A stretch of DNA of 64,000 nt from Neodontobutis hainanensis. Taxonomy: Eukaryota; Chordata; Actinopteri; Gobiiformes; Odontobutidae. The translations under genes and the position numbers were made by a program. The stretch lies in the NCBI GenBank assembly GCA_024349245.1, contig JALDNG010000022.1, positions 13,028,501 through 13,092,500 on the forward strand, written 5' to 3'. The notes under the pieces are model-generated. The model saw only the letters and a program-made list of their open reading frames with translations, did not search any database and had not been told where the DNA came from. Position 1 is the stretch's first letter. Each line of letters starts with the position of its first letter. Below, one piece after another: positions 24,853 to 39,800 of the stretch.

Positions 24853-27800
24853 GTAAGTTTTGGGGATAATGACCCGTGCATCTAAGCCACGACGTATCCC
24901 TTTAAAATGCTGATTCTGTGATTGATAAACCTATCCTCCTTCTCTGGCTCAATTTTATTGCTATGGTAATCTTATAGTAGCTATTCTGCTTGTTTATGGT
25001 CCATGAGAAATTGCAATATTCCTGTCAGATAGAGGATATTGACTCAATTTCATGTAATAAATCTGCTTATAAAGCTTTATTGGCTCAGGTTTACTGAGCT
25101 TTAACTAGTTTTACTGCCCCCAAAAGAATTATTCCTGCTGTACATTGTTCCTATTTCTCATTTTCCCCACTGTCCCATTCTTAAATGAAGTGTTCCCCCT
25201 TCACAGCCCGTCCTGCACTTCTTTATAAGCCTTCAGCGCTTTCTGGGGCATTTTCATTGTTCGCTGAGGCCAGTATTGCAGGTGGGTGTGAGCCATGTGT
25301 CTTGTGGAGCTATTACTGTTGTCTACACAGGGCATTTATCAGTGTGTTGCAGGTGTGACCAGCTTTTAATATTAACCTCACAGGAAAATATAGATTTTCT
25401 TTTTCCCTGTGGCTCGACCCACGTTAAGTAGAACCCAATTGTACCCAATAATGTTTTGTACAAGAATATTTATTGTTTGCTCTGCTGCTGTGACTGTGAC
25501 TCACTAGATGCTGAGATTTGCATAAACTAATAATTTAGGATAGCCGCAGGCAGAAACCCAGTGGCAGCTCTGCCTTTGCGGGTTTTCAACTTAAGTTTAT
25601 GCAGTAAACCAAGGAGAAAGCAAGAGGACAGTGGCATTTATTATAGCATTGGCGAGGAGGTAAGGTGCAGTACTGTAACGTCTGTAAAAAAAGAAAAATA
25701 GAAACATTAAATAGAGATAAACCTCTATGTCATTTCAAACTACAACTGTATGAATATTTCTCATCATTTTATTCTCATTTCTAAAACATAAGCAGGAATG
25801 GTCACTGGCTAATTGCATGGACACGGAAGACCCCTGTCAACAGTATTGACAGGGGTATTTTGTTGGTGCAAGACAAGTTGTTATATGTAAATGAATGTTA
25901 GACCTACTAGAACATGTCCGTTCATTCACTGAACATAACCCAGATGATCTAAACTTAACCAACCAAATCAAATGTTATTACCCTCTCCTGCAAGAAATCC
26001 ATGGATTTATGTTCTATTTAAATGCCTGCTATTTCAAGGTAAAGCTCCTAATTTGGAGTCTAGTTTTGTCCCAGAGCTTTCAGTGGTGACACAGGTGACG
26101 CCCCCAAAACTGGGTGTGGGTGAAACACAGAAGACTAAAGAGTACCGTCAGAGTCTGGACAAAATGGACTATTCACCAAGAATGCCTATTTATTGGTAAA
26201 TTAGAGGAAATTTTCAGACACTCTTCTGAATCCTGATACCCTTTTTTGTCAGCTAGTCAGGCAGTCATGTGTTAAATCAATCAGTCAATTACCCAGTCAG
26301 TCACATAATCAATGAGTGAGATATCCAGGCAGTCAAGCAGTTGACCAGTCAGATAGTCCATCAGTCATTTAGCCAGTCAACCATTAAACCAGTCAGCCAG
26401 AGAGACATTAAATATTAGAATATCTGGTCTCTGTGTTCTCAAAAAGAAGTTATCTGTTGAAAATGCAGATAGGCCTTTTAAGGCATCTGTCACACTGCTC
26501 AAAGCTGAATAAAAGAAACAGATGAAAGAACGCAGATTGAAGTGTTTGGTTTGATTTGAAGGTCATTCTATGTTGTGTCAAGAAAAAGCTCTAATGGTGC
26601 GCCTGAGTTATTTAATATCTTGCTTTGTGTTTACGTTGAGATAGAAGTGACAGTTTTGACGTAGAGACAGGTAACAGACAGAAGAGACAAATCAAAAGAA
26701 AGACAGTGAGGTGGGCTGACAGACAGAGAGTGTGTGAGTCACACAAGGTCTCTTTCTGTGATTCATTGACGAGCGCCAACGAGACCAGACACGACAGTCT
26801 CCCTTCCTTTCCATTAAAAACTCATGTTTTATTGACAGATGAAAAACACAATGCTTCTTCAGCCACAAGGACCTTGATCTGCTCTGGTTACTTGAAGCCA
26901 GGGTTCTGCCCTCCCCGAATTCATTAAAACTGACATCCAGATAGGATCAGAATGATGGCGACAGGCAGCAGTATTTCTCTCAATAGGGTCTCCTCAATCT
27001 CTCTCATCTCTCTGACCCAAGGTTGGTAATTTTTAGCTTTCTGTTTAAATGGAGATACAGACTGCTCTGTATTCTCATCCCACTCTGGCGAAGGCAAGGG
27101 CAGGCCACAGCTCCTCATGTAAACACAGCTGTCTGATTTAGTCATGTTTATACTTGGAAAGACTCAGCTGATGCCAAAAAGTAACCTGCCCACTCATATT
27201 TAATCACTTTGACAATGTTTTTTTGTTTTCAGCACCAAAATGTCTATGATGCTCTCATTTTAAAGTCCATTTTTTTTAGTCTGATTTGGTAATAATGAGC
27301 TATTTCTTGAGAGGCAGTGAGCTTGATGGAGCAGTGGATGAGTGATAAATGCAGGGCTTTACCTCCGAAGATCATCATGAAGCATAATACGCGAGGCTCT
27401 AAATTCAGCTAGTCTGTCAGCAAAGATCATCTGAAGACTTTTTTATTTCAATTTTACATGTGAACTCAAGCCAAACCTCGTCAGAAGTCTAAATAGTGCC
27501 GGACAAATTGAAGCACACATGGGGTTTCTTTTCATTGCTAGTATCACTCAGAGCAGTAAACACATGCACAGATGTTGCAGCCCTGTGGCCTTCCTGTGCT
27601 CTTGGAGGAACAAACACTTTCCTAATGATTCAGGACAAAGCCCAGCTGTTACCAGTCAGGAGCACTTCATAATTAGCATCAAGAAAGAAAAAAAAAACAG
27701 TGATGGAGAAGGTCACTTCAGTTGGTTGACAGAAGATTATTATTTTTTAGACAGAAAACAGGGCAAATTGGATATTAAATTGGGCAAATGAACTGAGCTG

Positions 27801-30800
27801 AAATTGAACCCAGGTCATCCGAGTATGTGGCGTTTAACCAGGGGAGCCACTGAGGCGCCCCACAAATATGTAACATGTCTGTCGGGAGAGCTTATCTCAT
27901 GCGGACCGGTCCTTGTACCAGAACGTTCCTTCAAAGTCACCGGTTTTCTTTTTGTAACTCTGCAATACATGTTTGTATATAACACTTGTATAACAGCTTT
28001 ACAAGAAGACATGGTTTAAAGATATACGTTCACCCTGAACAAAACTCATATTGTTAAATTTGATTTGACGCAGCATACACTTGAAGAGCCGGTGTATGAA
28101 TTAATGAATTATTGTGGTATTATCAGCAGCATAGTATTTTTTATGGCTGAATATTTACTGTGTGGCTGTCCCTTTTTCTGTCTTGTGGTTTTGAGAGTCA
28201 CTGTCATGTCAACTTACTGTGGATGTAAGTTATCAGATCTAAATTATTATCTTTTATATATCAACTTATTATCTAAGTTATCAAATCTAAAAGACATGTT
28301 ATTGCAAGTGGAAGCAGGCTGTGAGATTTGTATTTGTAAGATAAAATATTATTTGTAATATGAATCTAAATTCCTACACAGTAAAAAAAGCCCATTCTTC
28401 TCCCTCTGTCTTTTGTCCTTTAGCTTTAGCACCAGGTGAATGGAAGCCGTCTCTCCTAATGCCTGCCTCTCTGACTTTGTGCCTGCAAGCATTTTTAACA
28501 TTCACCTGGTCAATAGTTAAAGACTAGGAGTATGTTTAAAAGTCAGTGAAAGCCAATACCTTCTCCAGGAAAGTCACTTAGTTTCATTCATACATTGTCT
28601 GAGCAGAGCAGCACACACCCATGTCATCATATGACAAGCTGAAAAAAAAAATCCAGAGGCAGGGAATATATCCTGCACACTCCATAGTCTGTTCTGAAAG
28701 GTGTCGGGTTATGATGGATATGTATGTTTCTTACTTTAGGTTGTTGAAAATTTGGTGACACAGGTTAAACAAATGACATAATTTAACACAATTATGTTTT
28801 AGGAGTTATACTGTAGTTGCCAGTCGATAACAATGCAGATACATATTGGAATTGTACACATTATTGTCTGATAATACTATAAATTAAACTTTAGCTTTGA
28901 TCATTTTTATTGTACTGTTTAACCGATGTATTTATCCTTCATCTGTGACAGTATTTGAGCATTCATCCATTTTCTCTTGTTGCTTTTCTCCGGGGCTTCA
29001 GACTGAAAGTGTAGAATTGTTTGTAAAGAGGACATAAATAAAATGGATCTGAATTTTTATAGAAGCATAGATAAACACAGAGGCACTCGTTTTAATTAGT
29101 GTCATATTTCTGCAGTGAGCAGCATTCACTCAAGCCTTGTTCTGGATTTTCACACAAACACATTTGTTTAAACTGTAAACATTAATTGCATATTTACTTG
29201 TGCATGAAATAGCTCATTGAGGTCTCAATGCTGGATATGTTTTTGGTCTGGTGGAAAGTTTAATATTTTTTTAGTGACTCATTTCTCCCAAAATTAAAAT
29301 TTGAACTCAGTCTGTACAAAGTTATTCAGTGAGAATTGGCAGAAATGGTCTTTGAAGGGTGAAGCAATGCAGAGAGCTGATTAGTAAATACACATTAGAC
29401 ACCTGCATGAATATGAATGAAGGTTGGTGTTGGAGCATGAATGAAACAGATGCTGTCTACTAAGTCAAATAACACTGAAGCTTTGCACAAGCCAATACAC
29501 ATTGATTGAAGTCTCTTCGCATGGGCTTGAAAACAATCAGGGTATTAGTTACCTAAGCAGGGCTTTTTATTAAAGCTCTACACTGGCATTGGTTATGTAT
29601 GCTCATTTTGTATTGCCTGACTTATGCTGCGTGACTTTATACGTGGTATAATCTTCACATAACGCTAAAAAAAACTTTAAGCACTGCCCGGCTATACAGG
29701 CTAGTGATGTGTGTGAGCGTTTACATTTGTGTTAGAGAGAAGAAATTGATACTGTCCATCATCTGTCACGCATCACTTGCTCACTCAGGCGAACACAGGA
29801 AACGCCACCAAGTGGAACAGCGAGCAGCCAGTCCACACAAACGCAAATTCACAGCAGGGATGGACCGCCTATGAAATCAAGGCTAAATCCACAAAACTAC
29901 AGTCCACAGTGTCCAGTCTGCATTTGGTTTCAGCTCACACACTTTTCTGAAACTTTAAAGCATTTTTATTGATGTGATATAGCAGTGTGAAATGAATTAA
30001 AAGTTGTGTAACCCCACATACAGGAAGTTACAGCTGGACTTTTATGAGGTTTTGTGCATGTGGCACTTCTACTTTTTGTCAGCATGTGTCTGGCCTTTGT
30101 CTTGTTATATTGTCTTCTTCAGTTTGCTGAATATAGGCTGAATATTTTGCTAAATCTTTTGTTGCCAGGGTCATACATTTCTAGATGATAAAGGACCTCT
30201 GTGATGGTGTAGGGGTCACTGAATGGTACCCATTACTGTTATTTACACAATAGTCTGATAAATACCATATATACAATCATAAAAAATGTAATTGCCAGTG
30301 ACAAAACATTGCTATATTACAAAAAGGAATGTTTTTCCCAGACCTTAGGGCATGAATGTGACTGTGCGTGAGGGAAGGGTGAGGGGAGGGGGGCAAGTTG
30401 GTGAAATCTGTTAGAAGCAGGGCTGTGAATCTTTCATGATATCTGATGCAGCGACATGAGAAAGAGACGGGCAGTGATAGTGGAGAGGATGAGAGGATGA
30501 AGGAAGATAACAAGGCTCTGTTCTGTTTCCTGTCTTCACCCTTTAAATAGATCTTTGGATGGGCTTTGATGCAGCTCCAAACTGGAATTGTAATGAAAGG
30601 ATATGTCTTTTATGTTTTTAATTTTACAGTAAAATTTTAGATATGTTCATAAACAGATAGGTTCACTTTTGAATTACTGACAACACACCTTTAATGTAAC
30701 ATAATCACTAATGGGCTTTATCTGGAGTGTAATCGTGTATATATGTCTGAATGGCTGTTGACCACTAAAATACTAAAGGACTCTCAGTGCTATAACTGTC

Positions 30801-33800
30801 TGAGGGAATCCAATACAAGAGAAAAGTGATAAGCTGGACACCATTAATTTTCAGTGGTTCAACTTACTCACTGGTGCATATGCTAAAAATGTCCCCCGCG
30901 TTCAGATTTATGTATTTTCTCTCTGCTATGACCCATTAATCATTGGTGGCCAGTGGATTTTATTGTTGTGGTTTATGTGATAGTACATTTTGTAAGCCAG
31001 TTCTAAAAGACATTAAGGCATAAGACAAGGCATTGCAATTAACAGAATATATATTTTTATGATACACATATATACAGTTGAACATAGGGTAATGTTGTAT
31101 GGGAGTGAAGCATTTACTCACCCAAACAAATAAGCCAATTGTTAAAAGTTTTATTTTCTGATGTCCAAGTATCTCTTTTCCACTTGCAACAAGTCTCTAA
31201 AACTGTTATTTACATGAGAAAACGATTCAGAAACAATCTACATGTATTAGCATATTCCCTCCATTAAAATGCCATTTGCCGGTGGTTTCTTCTTCATAGT
31301 GAGATAGGGCATGTAACAAAGCTGCTTTATGGTCACCACATTGGCATTCAAGTTCTATACAGTGATATTACACAGAGTAGCTGTTGGTGAAAGCACGAGC
31401 AGATTAAATTCCTCTCTCGTCCAACATATAATCAAGTAATTCTGATAAATAGCGGGGTTGCACAGGCTTCTTGCTTCTTTATGATGATCACATATAATAG
31501 GAGTGGTAGGTGAAAGGAATAAGGCCCCAGGGAGCCAAAGCACAAACCGTTCGATGCCTTAACATCAATCTTTGTGACAAAAATCAATGCGGAACAAACC
31601 AGTATCGTTTCTCGATAACCTCCGTCTTTCTTTTCATCTGCATTCCTCTTGTGTTCTCTTCAACCCCCCCACCCCTCCTCCCTCCCAGATTCGCCATTGC
31701 TCTCCCTAGTTCACACCTCTTTTCACTTATTCCCACCCTTCAATGTCTTCTCCTGATCAGAAACTATTTTTACTTTCTCCTCCTCCTCCCATCATCCCCT
31801 CAGCCCTGAGACTCCATCTGTTTTCGAAATGAAAAGATGAGTTGTGTCTGTGATGTGGTGGGGCTGGTAGCATGCTTTATGAGTCAAAGCTTTTCAAGGC
31901 GTTTCAAAGCCATATATAAACAGTGTGTCGAGTGTTTATGTGAGAGAAGGAATATGTGCCGTCATGTTCGTGTCTGTGGAAGGGGTGGGGATTTAGTGCT
32001 TTGTGTGTCCCTTGGGTTATGACATGAAGTCAGGTGTAGTGTAGGCGGAGCAGGTGTTTTCTCTGTGGATTTGTTAGATAGTTGACCGATTACAGAACAA
32101 TGCGATCACAAAATATTCTTGTTTTTCAGCTAAATTATGGCCAATCAGAAGAGTAATTTTATTGGCCATTACTTAAAACCGTGTGAGTAAAAGTGCTGGT
32201 CATTATTTAGTCTTCAAATGCTGTATGAACAGTAAGAATATACACAAATGTGGATTGTTTATATGGTTTACTTTATTCTACCGCTTTAATGTCAGTATCA
32301 TATATATTTTATTTCTCTTCTCTTTTACAGACTGAGGTTTTACCCACTGCTGTCTGGTGTACTCTCATCACAATCTTTGTATAATTGTTTTGGCCACTCA
32401 GTGAATTTTTTTGACCAGTTAAAATACCATTTTATAGAGAAATATATGCTTATTTTAGAATGTGTAGGTGTCCTGTCAGTGGTTCTACTGACATTTCTTT
32501 TTATGCTGTGGGGAAAGAAATCATGAAGAATTTGAACAAGTGTCAAATTGTGAAAGGCAATGACATATCAAATTCTCCTCCATATGACTGTATCTACCGC
32601 AGACGAGAAGAAATATAGTCATAGACCCTTCAATGTGCTTTTTTAAATTTTTCTAAATGTTTCACATAGAGCAATATATTACCCTGGACTGTCATTATTC
32701 ATCTAATCTCCATATTAGTTACAATAATGATTATATGGTCATAATGTATTGACAGAAGAAAATATATAAACAAATATTCCCTTTAACTGATGATTACAGT
32801 TTTACATTTGTCGTGTCCCTGTATTTAATGGTGCAATCATGTTGTGCAAAGTGAAGACATTATTGTTACCTTCCTGTCAATGTTTCATCAATATTCATCT
32901 CGCTCATTTGATAATTGAGACGGACACAATCAAACCTGAAGCACGTTTAATAGCTTGGCGTGACAGTGAATGGATCTGTCAGCTTAGCACCTTCTCATTT
33001 CAGTGTTCTGAATATTGGCTGTCATGCAATTTGGTGTGTAATTTCAGGGAAGGACACCAGAAGCAGTCTCTTCAGTGTCTTATCTACAGACATATTAAGG
33101 AGAGTACATTGAGGCTCTACAGTGCTCTGCTTTCCATCTCACTAACCTTCGCAGCCTGACACACCAGTGCTTAGCTGGCTTTCTGTGAAAGCTTGACTTC
33201 TTCCTACTCCACGGTTATTATTAGGTTTTTACCAAAGGGAAAGAGCCATTGCGTGAAAGTGAGCCAGGGCAAAAGGAACACAGAGTTAAGACCAGAGATG
33301 GACATTAAACATTGAATGAACTGACTCATTCATAGATTCTTATCAAATACACTGAGCTAATTTTTTTTTTCCTCTATTTGGACTCTACAAAAGATTTTCT
33401 CGTGGCTTTATATTACTCAAGAGTAACAATGCTTAGCTGGAGATGGCTTTGATGTTTGCCTCGGGAGCATTGATTGTCAGGTGTGATGGACAGCTCACTG
33501 GTCTGCTGTCACACCTTTGGAGCCTCTGTTGATGGAATAGGGTTACTCTCCTGACATACAGCTACTGAAGTCGTGGTTAGAAGAAAGAAGAGAAGTGTTT
33601 CTTTAGGCTGTCTTGCTAGCATAACAACATTAGAAACTTGAACATTGTCAAGTGCATTTGCCTTATTCCTACTGATTTGACTGATTAAATACATCAGTTT
33701 GGGAATTATAACTTTATTCAGAGCAAGATAAAAACAAAGTGATGCTTTTGATATAAATTGAATAGCTGGTGTTAGAGTAAGGCTATCTGCAAGTCTATTT

Positions 33801-36800
33801 AGCCTGCAATATTATTTAATGGTCAAATCAATGTTGGCTGAGTAGCAGTAGTTACATGTGCACAGTCGCCAAGGGAGACATTACACTATTACAGCTAATC
33901 ACTGGGTAGTTTGTAAGTATTTCCATCAAACCCCAGCAGGGCTTTAGCAGCTTTATTGCTTGAATGATGCTCTGAAAAGAAAATGAAGTAACTACACGCT
34001 GTTGCTACATCAAAAGTCAAAACAACACAGCACACACATCGACCAGAGCTGATAAGATCACTAACACTAACACGAGTATTATCTAAGGCGATCTCTGAGA
34101 GGATGACTGGGCGTCCCTGGCAGGTGTGTCTGTCCTGGCTCTACAAAGGAAAACAAACAGAGCTGGCAACTGAGGGCACTGGTGCTTTTTAAGTGAGATG
34201 ATGAGTGAATTTATTCCAGTAGATTGCAAAAGATAAACCATGTTTTGGTTTCAATTATAGCATCTAAAACTCACTGGAACTACTTAAAACTTGGAAAACC
34301 TACATGTTCACGTGTGACTTCCTCATCAAATACTAATACACAGCATGAAGCTGGGAAATGTTGTGGAAAAAGCACATTTGCATTTTCGGTAAAGTATTAC
34401 ACACACAGCTTGAAGACTATGGCTTCTTAGCATTCAGACTACATCTGCTAATGGTGCATAACTCTAAAAATAAATCTAAAATGTCAAATATAGTTTCTTT
34501 AACTAGCACACTCGAAATAATGCTGCTTATGTTTTGTCATTGTAGGCATTTTTTTTTCATGATGACAATGCTGTGCCTTAACAGGAATTTGGTTTGCGCA
34601 AAACTACAAGCTTTCACTTCTCAATGTTGACATGTGCTTTCTGTGCTTATGAGGCACAGAAATAGCATATAATTAGATTGTTGTGAAAACTATGCACGCC
34701 TGTTACAAGGAGACATGCTTAAAGTAATTCATATAGCCAGTCTTCCTTGCAGTTTGTATCATTTTGACCTCCTGAGTGTGACCACAGTGGCTATTTCTTG
34801 TTATTTTTATGGGATTTGCTTTATTAGATACGCTGCCTTTGGGAGTGACAGAGAAGTTTATTTGATAGAGGTGGCGAACTGTATAAAATCAGCTCCTTGG
34901 CTCATAACATTTTAAAGATATAGAAAGCATTACATCCAGACGATACACCAGAGTGCGTATATGAGTTTTGTCAAAAGCTATAACACACAGCAGGCTGCAG
35001 CTCCAGTGCACAATGCTTACAGGCGCAGAGGGAATTATAAAAATACATTTCTACAAGCTGAAAAAAAAAGTGCTTTACATTTTTGTGTTTCACTGCAAAA
35101 GAATCATCAATCATGTTATAAAGCAACATGAAGTAAGATTACCTCGTAAACAGAAGTCACGTGACTGTTCCTGGCATAATGTCAAACATTTTCATAAAGT
35201 GAAAAACTGGTATAAGTAAGAGAAAGTTTAATTATATACAAAGTGTTACAGCAAACTGTCACACGTGTCTATTCAGTTAACTCACAATTCCTAAAGCTAC
35301 TGTGACAAAGCAATATCTCATGTGGATCAATAAAGTTAATTCTAAGTCTACATATGTCTCTTATATTCCTATTTATTTACAACATTAGTCTATTAAAGGC
35401 AAAAAAAAACAAAGCCATCCAATAAAATATACAAGTTAAACTGGTAACTTTTCTATTTTCAACAGATCAAGCCCTATTTCTAATCCTAACAAATCGAACA
35501 GTTAGTACTACATTGGCGGGATGGCTCTCTCCTTGCCTCCACCCCTTGATAAAAAAAATAATTTGATCTTAGAAAGTTGTCTGTTATTGTCAAGTGGAAG
35601 TACCAGCAACACACCATCCAGAGTGTACCTTTCCTCACACCCTAAAATGAACGATAGCCCATCCCGTGAACCTGAATAAGGATAAGCCAACAGATTAATA
35701 AATGATTTATACAAAATGAAGTATTGTTGTCCAGCATATCTAATGTATTAAAGCTATAACTAACTTGTATTGTATTGTGTGGAACAGTAAATCATATTGT
35801 TCTGTGGTCAAGGTTAGTAGATGCATCTGTGCAAATGAGCTTTAACAGTGCATGATGAGTCTGAGTTAAAGGTGCTTTGTTTGTTATGAAAGCTCAAATC
35901 CACATGGCTTCCCCCCATAGCTCCTCTGATCATCCGGTCAATGCCACTTCCATTCACTTGCTTCTCTCTCCTGACATTGAGGACTTGACCTGGAAAAGAC
36001 CGACCTCGAGCTGTGTCCTAATGTTCCCTTGCCTCAGAGATTTGATGTCCCCCGCAGAGAAGAAGCAGGGCAGGGGTATTCTGCCTCTCAAATGCCCCTA
36101 TTAACCCCTGCCCCCACCGCTTGGCACAAGAGCATGTTCCCACCTCTTTTTCACCACCGTCCCATCTTCACCGACACTGCGCTACTGGATTAGGGACTAG
36201 CAACTAATCTCCAGCTAATCCTAGTTTGTTAATCTACGCATTAGCAGTTCTTAGTGCAAAGCATGACAGCCCATGACTGCACTTGCCACTGAGGCAATAG
36301 TAAACACTGGACACAGAGTAAACAAAAGTAATGTTTTTGTTTCTTTTGTAATTTTTGTTTTGTTTGGTGGTTTATCCTTAAAGAAGAAAAGACTTTTCCT
36401 AGGTAGGTTTTTCCTCACGTGACAACATAAGAACCTGTTTATGGTCTTCTGTAAATAAGGTCTAATCTTAGCAGTCTGATTCGACCTTTATCCCTCTGAG
36501 AATTAACTACATACATGTAGAAATGTGCACACTCAGAAGGCCATGTTCAAACAGCAAACGCCAATGCAAAATTCACAAGTTGGACAGTTAAATTTATTAT
36601 TTTTAGCATTATAGCATACTGATGTTGTAAACTGAACAACATAGACTATCCCCTGCCAGTGGACATCTAAGATCAGCGAGCTGCGGGACAGAACGGCACA
36701 AGAACTCCTTCTCGACTGCAATCTTAAGCAAAAAAAGTCTGATCAATTCATTTAAAAAGTCCTAACAGCTGAATTTCCCCTTGGGAATTAATAAAGTTTT

Positions 36801-39800
36801 ATTGAATACAATTTTCACTCCCCATCTAACTCTTTTCAAGTTTACTGTCTAATAAAGAAAAAATAAATAAAAATAAAAATTATATTTACAGTTAAGTGAA
36901 ATCAGAGAGATTTATGCAGCAGTCTGAACACATCCGTAGTGTGGCAGCCTGTGGTCACATGCTGCACAGACTGAGTGAAGGGGAATAAAGGTAGTCTTTA
37001 GTTTAAGAGCCTTTAACTACTCCCAGAAATGATATAGAATTATGGTATTATAAGGCTGCTGTTGGTGCCAACACACACAGTGGGTAGCAGCCGACAGGCT
37101 TCACTGGGTGGTGGAGTATTTTTAGTTTGGTAATGGTATAAAACAGAGAAAGGTTTCATCCAAATCACTGTTTGCCTCCTACATTCCTCACTCTCTCTTT
37201 CGCTGTCTGTCGTTGCACTGTTTTTATCACATTCTTTTTTGTTTATCCTTGTTGTCGCTCCCATTTTTATATAATTTTCAACACTTTGCCTCAAACAATA
37301 AACAGTTAATTGTTAGTTTCAGACTAAAAAAAGCATGATGAATCTTTTCTTTGACACAGATTTTACACACAGTGGTTTTATAAAACAGGTCGGTGGCACA
37401 GAGTGGTTAGCGCTCCAGTCTCCTGGGTTTGATCCCCGGCCAGGCAAGGCCTTTCTGTGTGGAGTTTGCAAACCAAAATTTGTAATCTCAGTAGATCTTT
37501 CCTGGATAAATAAAGGTTAAATAAAAATAATAATACTATTGCATGTAATAAAGTGTCAGGTTACATTTTTTATATATTGTGTTTGCGTGCTAAACATTTG
37601 TTTATATTATATTTCTTACTGACAACCACATTGACTAAAATAATGCATAGAAGTGTGAATTAAAAACTATTTATAAATAAAAGCTTAAAAGCCATTCTAG
37701 ATATTATTTCAGGATTATTTCATACATAGTGATCAACTCTCGTCCCCAAGATATACTGTATATAAGTATTTGATTTAGCACTGTCTATAATGAGGACCAG
37801 TATCACTGTTATTCCTCTATGGCCTCCCATCGACATCTGGCCACATTCTGCCCTAATCAAGCAAAACAGTGATGTCCAAACTTCTGAACAGTAGAATTTT
37901 AATAATTGTTTTATTAAATGTCATCCCTGCAGTGCAGACATGTGTTTACTGCTGATAAAAACAATTAGTCATTTTAGCTCTATTTACAAGGCTTTTTGCT
38001 GTCTTTGCAGTACATTTGGCGTTATTGACAGAGGCTGCCTGACAAGCAGCATCATTGATTTGCACGTTGGCTGCTGCATTCAATCGCTTCCTCCAGAAAT
38101 AAATGTGACAAACTTCACATTTCTGCTGTGTAAGTCATTTTTTTGTGGAAATTATGTTCAATGAAGTGTCATTCATTTCTGCAACCCTGTGTGAGGAGCT
38201 GTTAATATAGATTTAATGGATGCTTCAAATGGTAAAATCCCAGCAAATGCATTTATTAGGTGCTTAAAGATGGACTATAGCTTTATGTTTTCCCACTTTT
38301 CCTCCCTCTGCCGATGTCTTTCTGTTTCATTTGTCTTTCAAGGCCTTCTCATCTCATCTTTCTCTTCCTCTTTCATCATCCCTGTATTTCAGTCTGCATT
38401 TCCCTCATTTACTTCTCAGTGGATGGTAAAAATGTATAGTGTATTTAAGAAGGAAGACCACGTGGAAACGCTAAATCACATACAGGTGCCGATAAGTGCA
38501 TTCGTACTCATTCGGGCGCGCCATGAGCCCCTCATTTAGGTGGTAGTAATTTGCCGCAGTAAGTGACAGGGTTATTGTAAGGCCCTCATTAGGAAAAGGA
38601 AGCAGCGAATAAACGTCTGACTGAAGGGAATAAATTCAAGCCACTGCTTCACTTTTACTGCCAGGCAACAAGCTGCTTTGATGTGGTGAGTGATGGCAGC
38701 GCCGGGGCAGACCCAGGGCGGGTGGCTCTGTATGTGTTTGTTGGCCTGGTAACTGCGATTTCCTGTTTTATTAAACATGATGACAGTATAATGTGGAGTT
38801 TTTATTCCTGTGGATGTTAGCCTTGTGGAGCATGTCATGTGGTAACACAACACTAGGTCACTTCCTTTGACAAACCTTGATCTCAGCAGGAAAGAGGAAA
38901 GTGGGGTTTATGGATGAATGAGACTGTGGCATTAATGAAAAGTGAAGGAAACCAAAAAGAGTGGTAAAATTTCAATGAGCACTAAATAGACATCTGATTT
39001 GTCAGGTCTTGCAGGTTAGATGCCTTGAGAATAAGACTGTGAGGATAATTTAGCCTGTGGAACTGTCTTCATTTATTTACTTTTGTTGTCTGTAGATCGA
39101 CAAAGCAATGAAGCTCACTCATTATCTTTTTATGCACCGCCGGGTGTGATGGCATACAGAGACACCAAATGTACATAGACTTGTGAAAACTTAGTGTGAC
39201 ACCCACTTGCCAGCTGCCTGTTTGTGTGAGCCTTTATTTGACAGTATGCCATGTGGAAATATTCATACAGTATCTAAAAAATATTCCTCCCTATCTCTCC
39301 ATATCAAAGGATGGATTTTGACTTTCTAATGGTAAATACAGGATAGAAAATAAGATACTATACATTTTTTGTTCGTCTTACTTTCATAAATCAATAAAGG
39401 GGCAGCCATTTGATGCTAGATCTGTTAACCTAAATGAGATGTTTCTGGGTCCTCTGTAGGTAGGAGTGCAATTAAATAAATCGTGTGTCATTATTTCCAG
39501 TAAGTCTTTATGGTTAGACAATAAAGTCTTTAAGTTAAGATTAAGTAAAGGTTATGGCTTGGGTTAATTCCAGTGTTTACCTAATAAAAGTAGCTTTTTA
39601 TCGGGTTGAGTAATGGTTGCGTTATCTTTTAATTATACATTAGACGACTTTGGACAGTTTCCATAACCTACCCTCTCAAGTCATGGCAGGACCTAAACCA
39701 AAACCAAATAAAATGGAACATGCAACTATTTCAACCGATGATATCCCTTTGTCAGCATCTGAAACAGGCCACAGCTCAGTCCAACAGCTGTAGACTAGTC

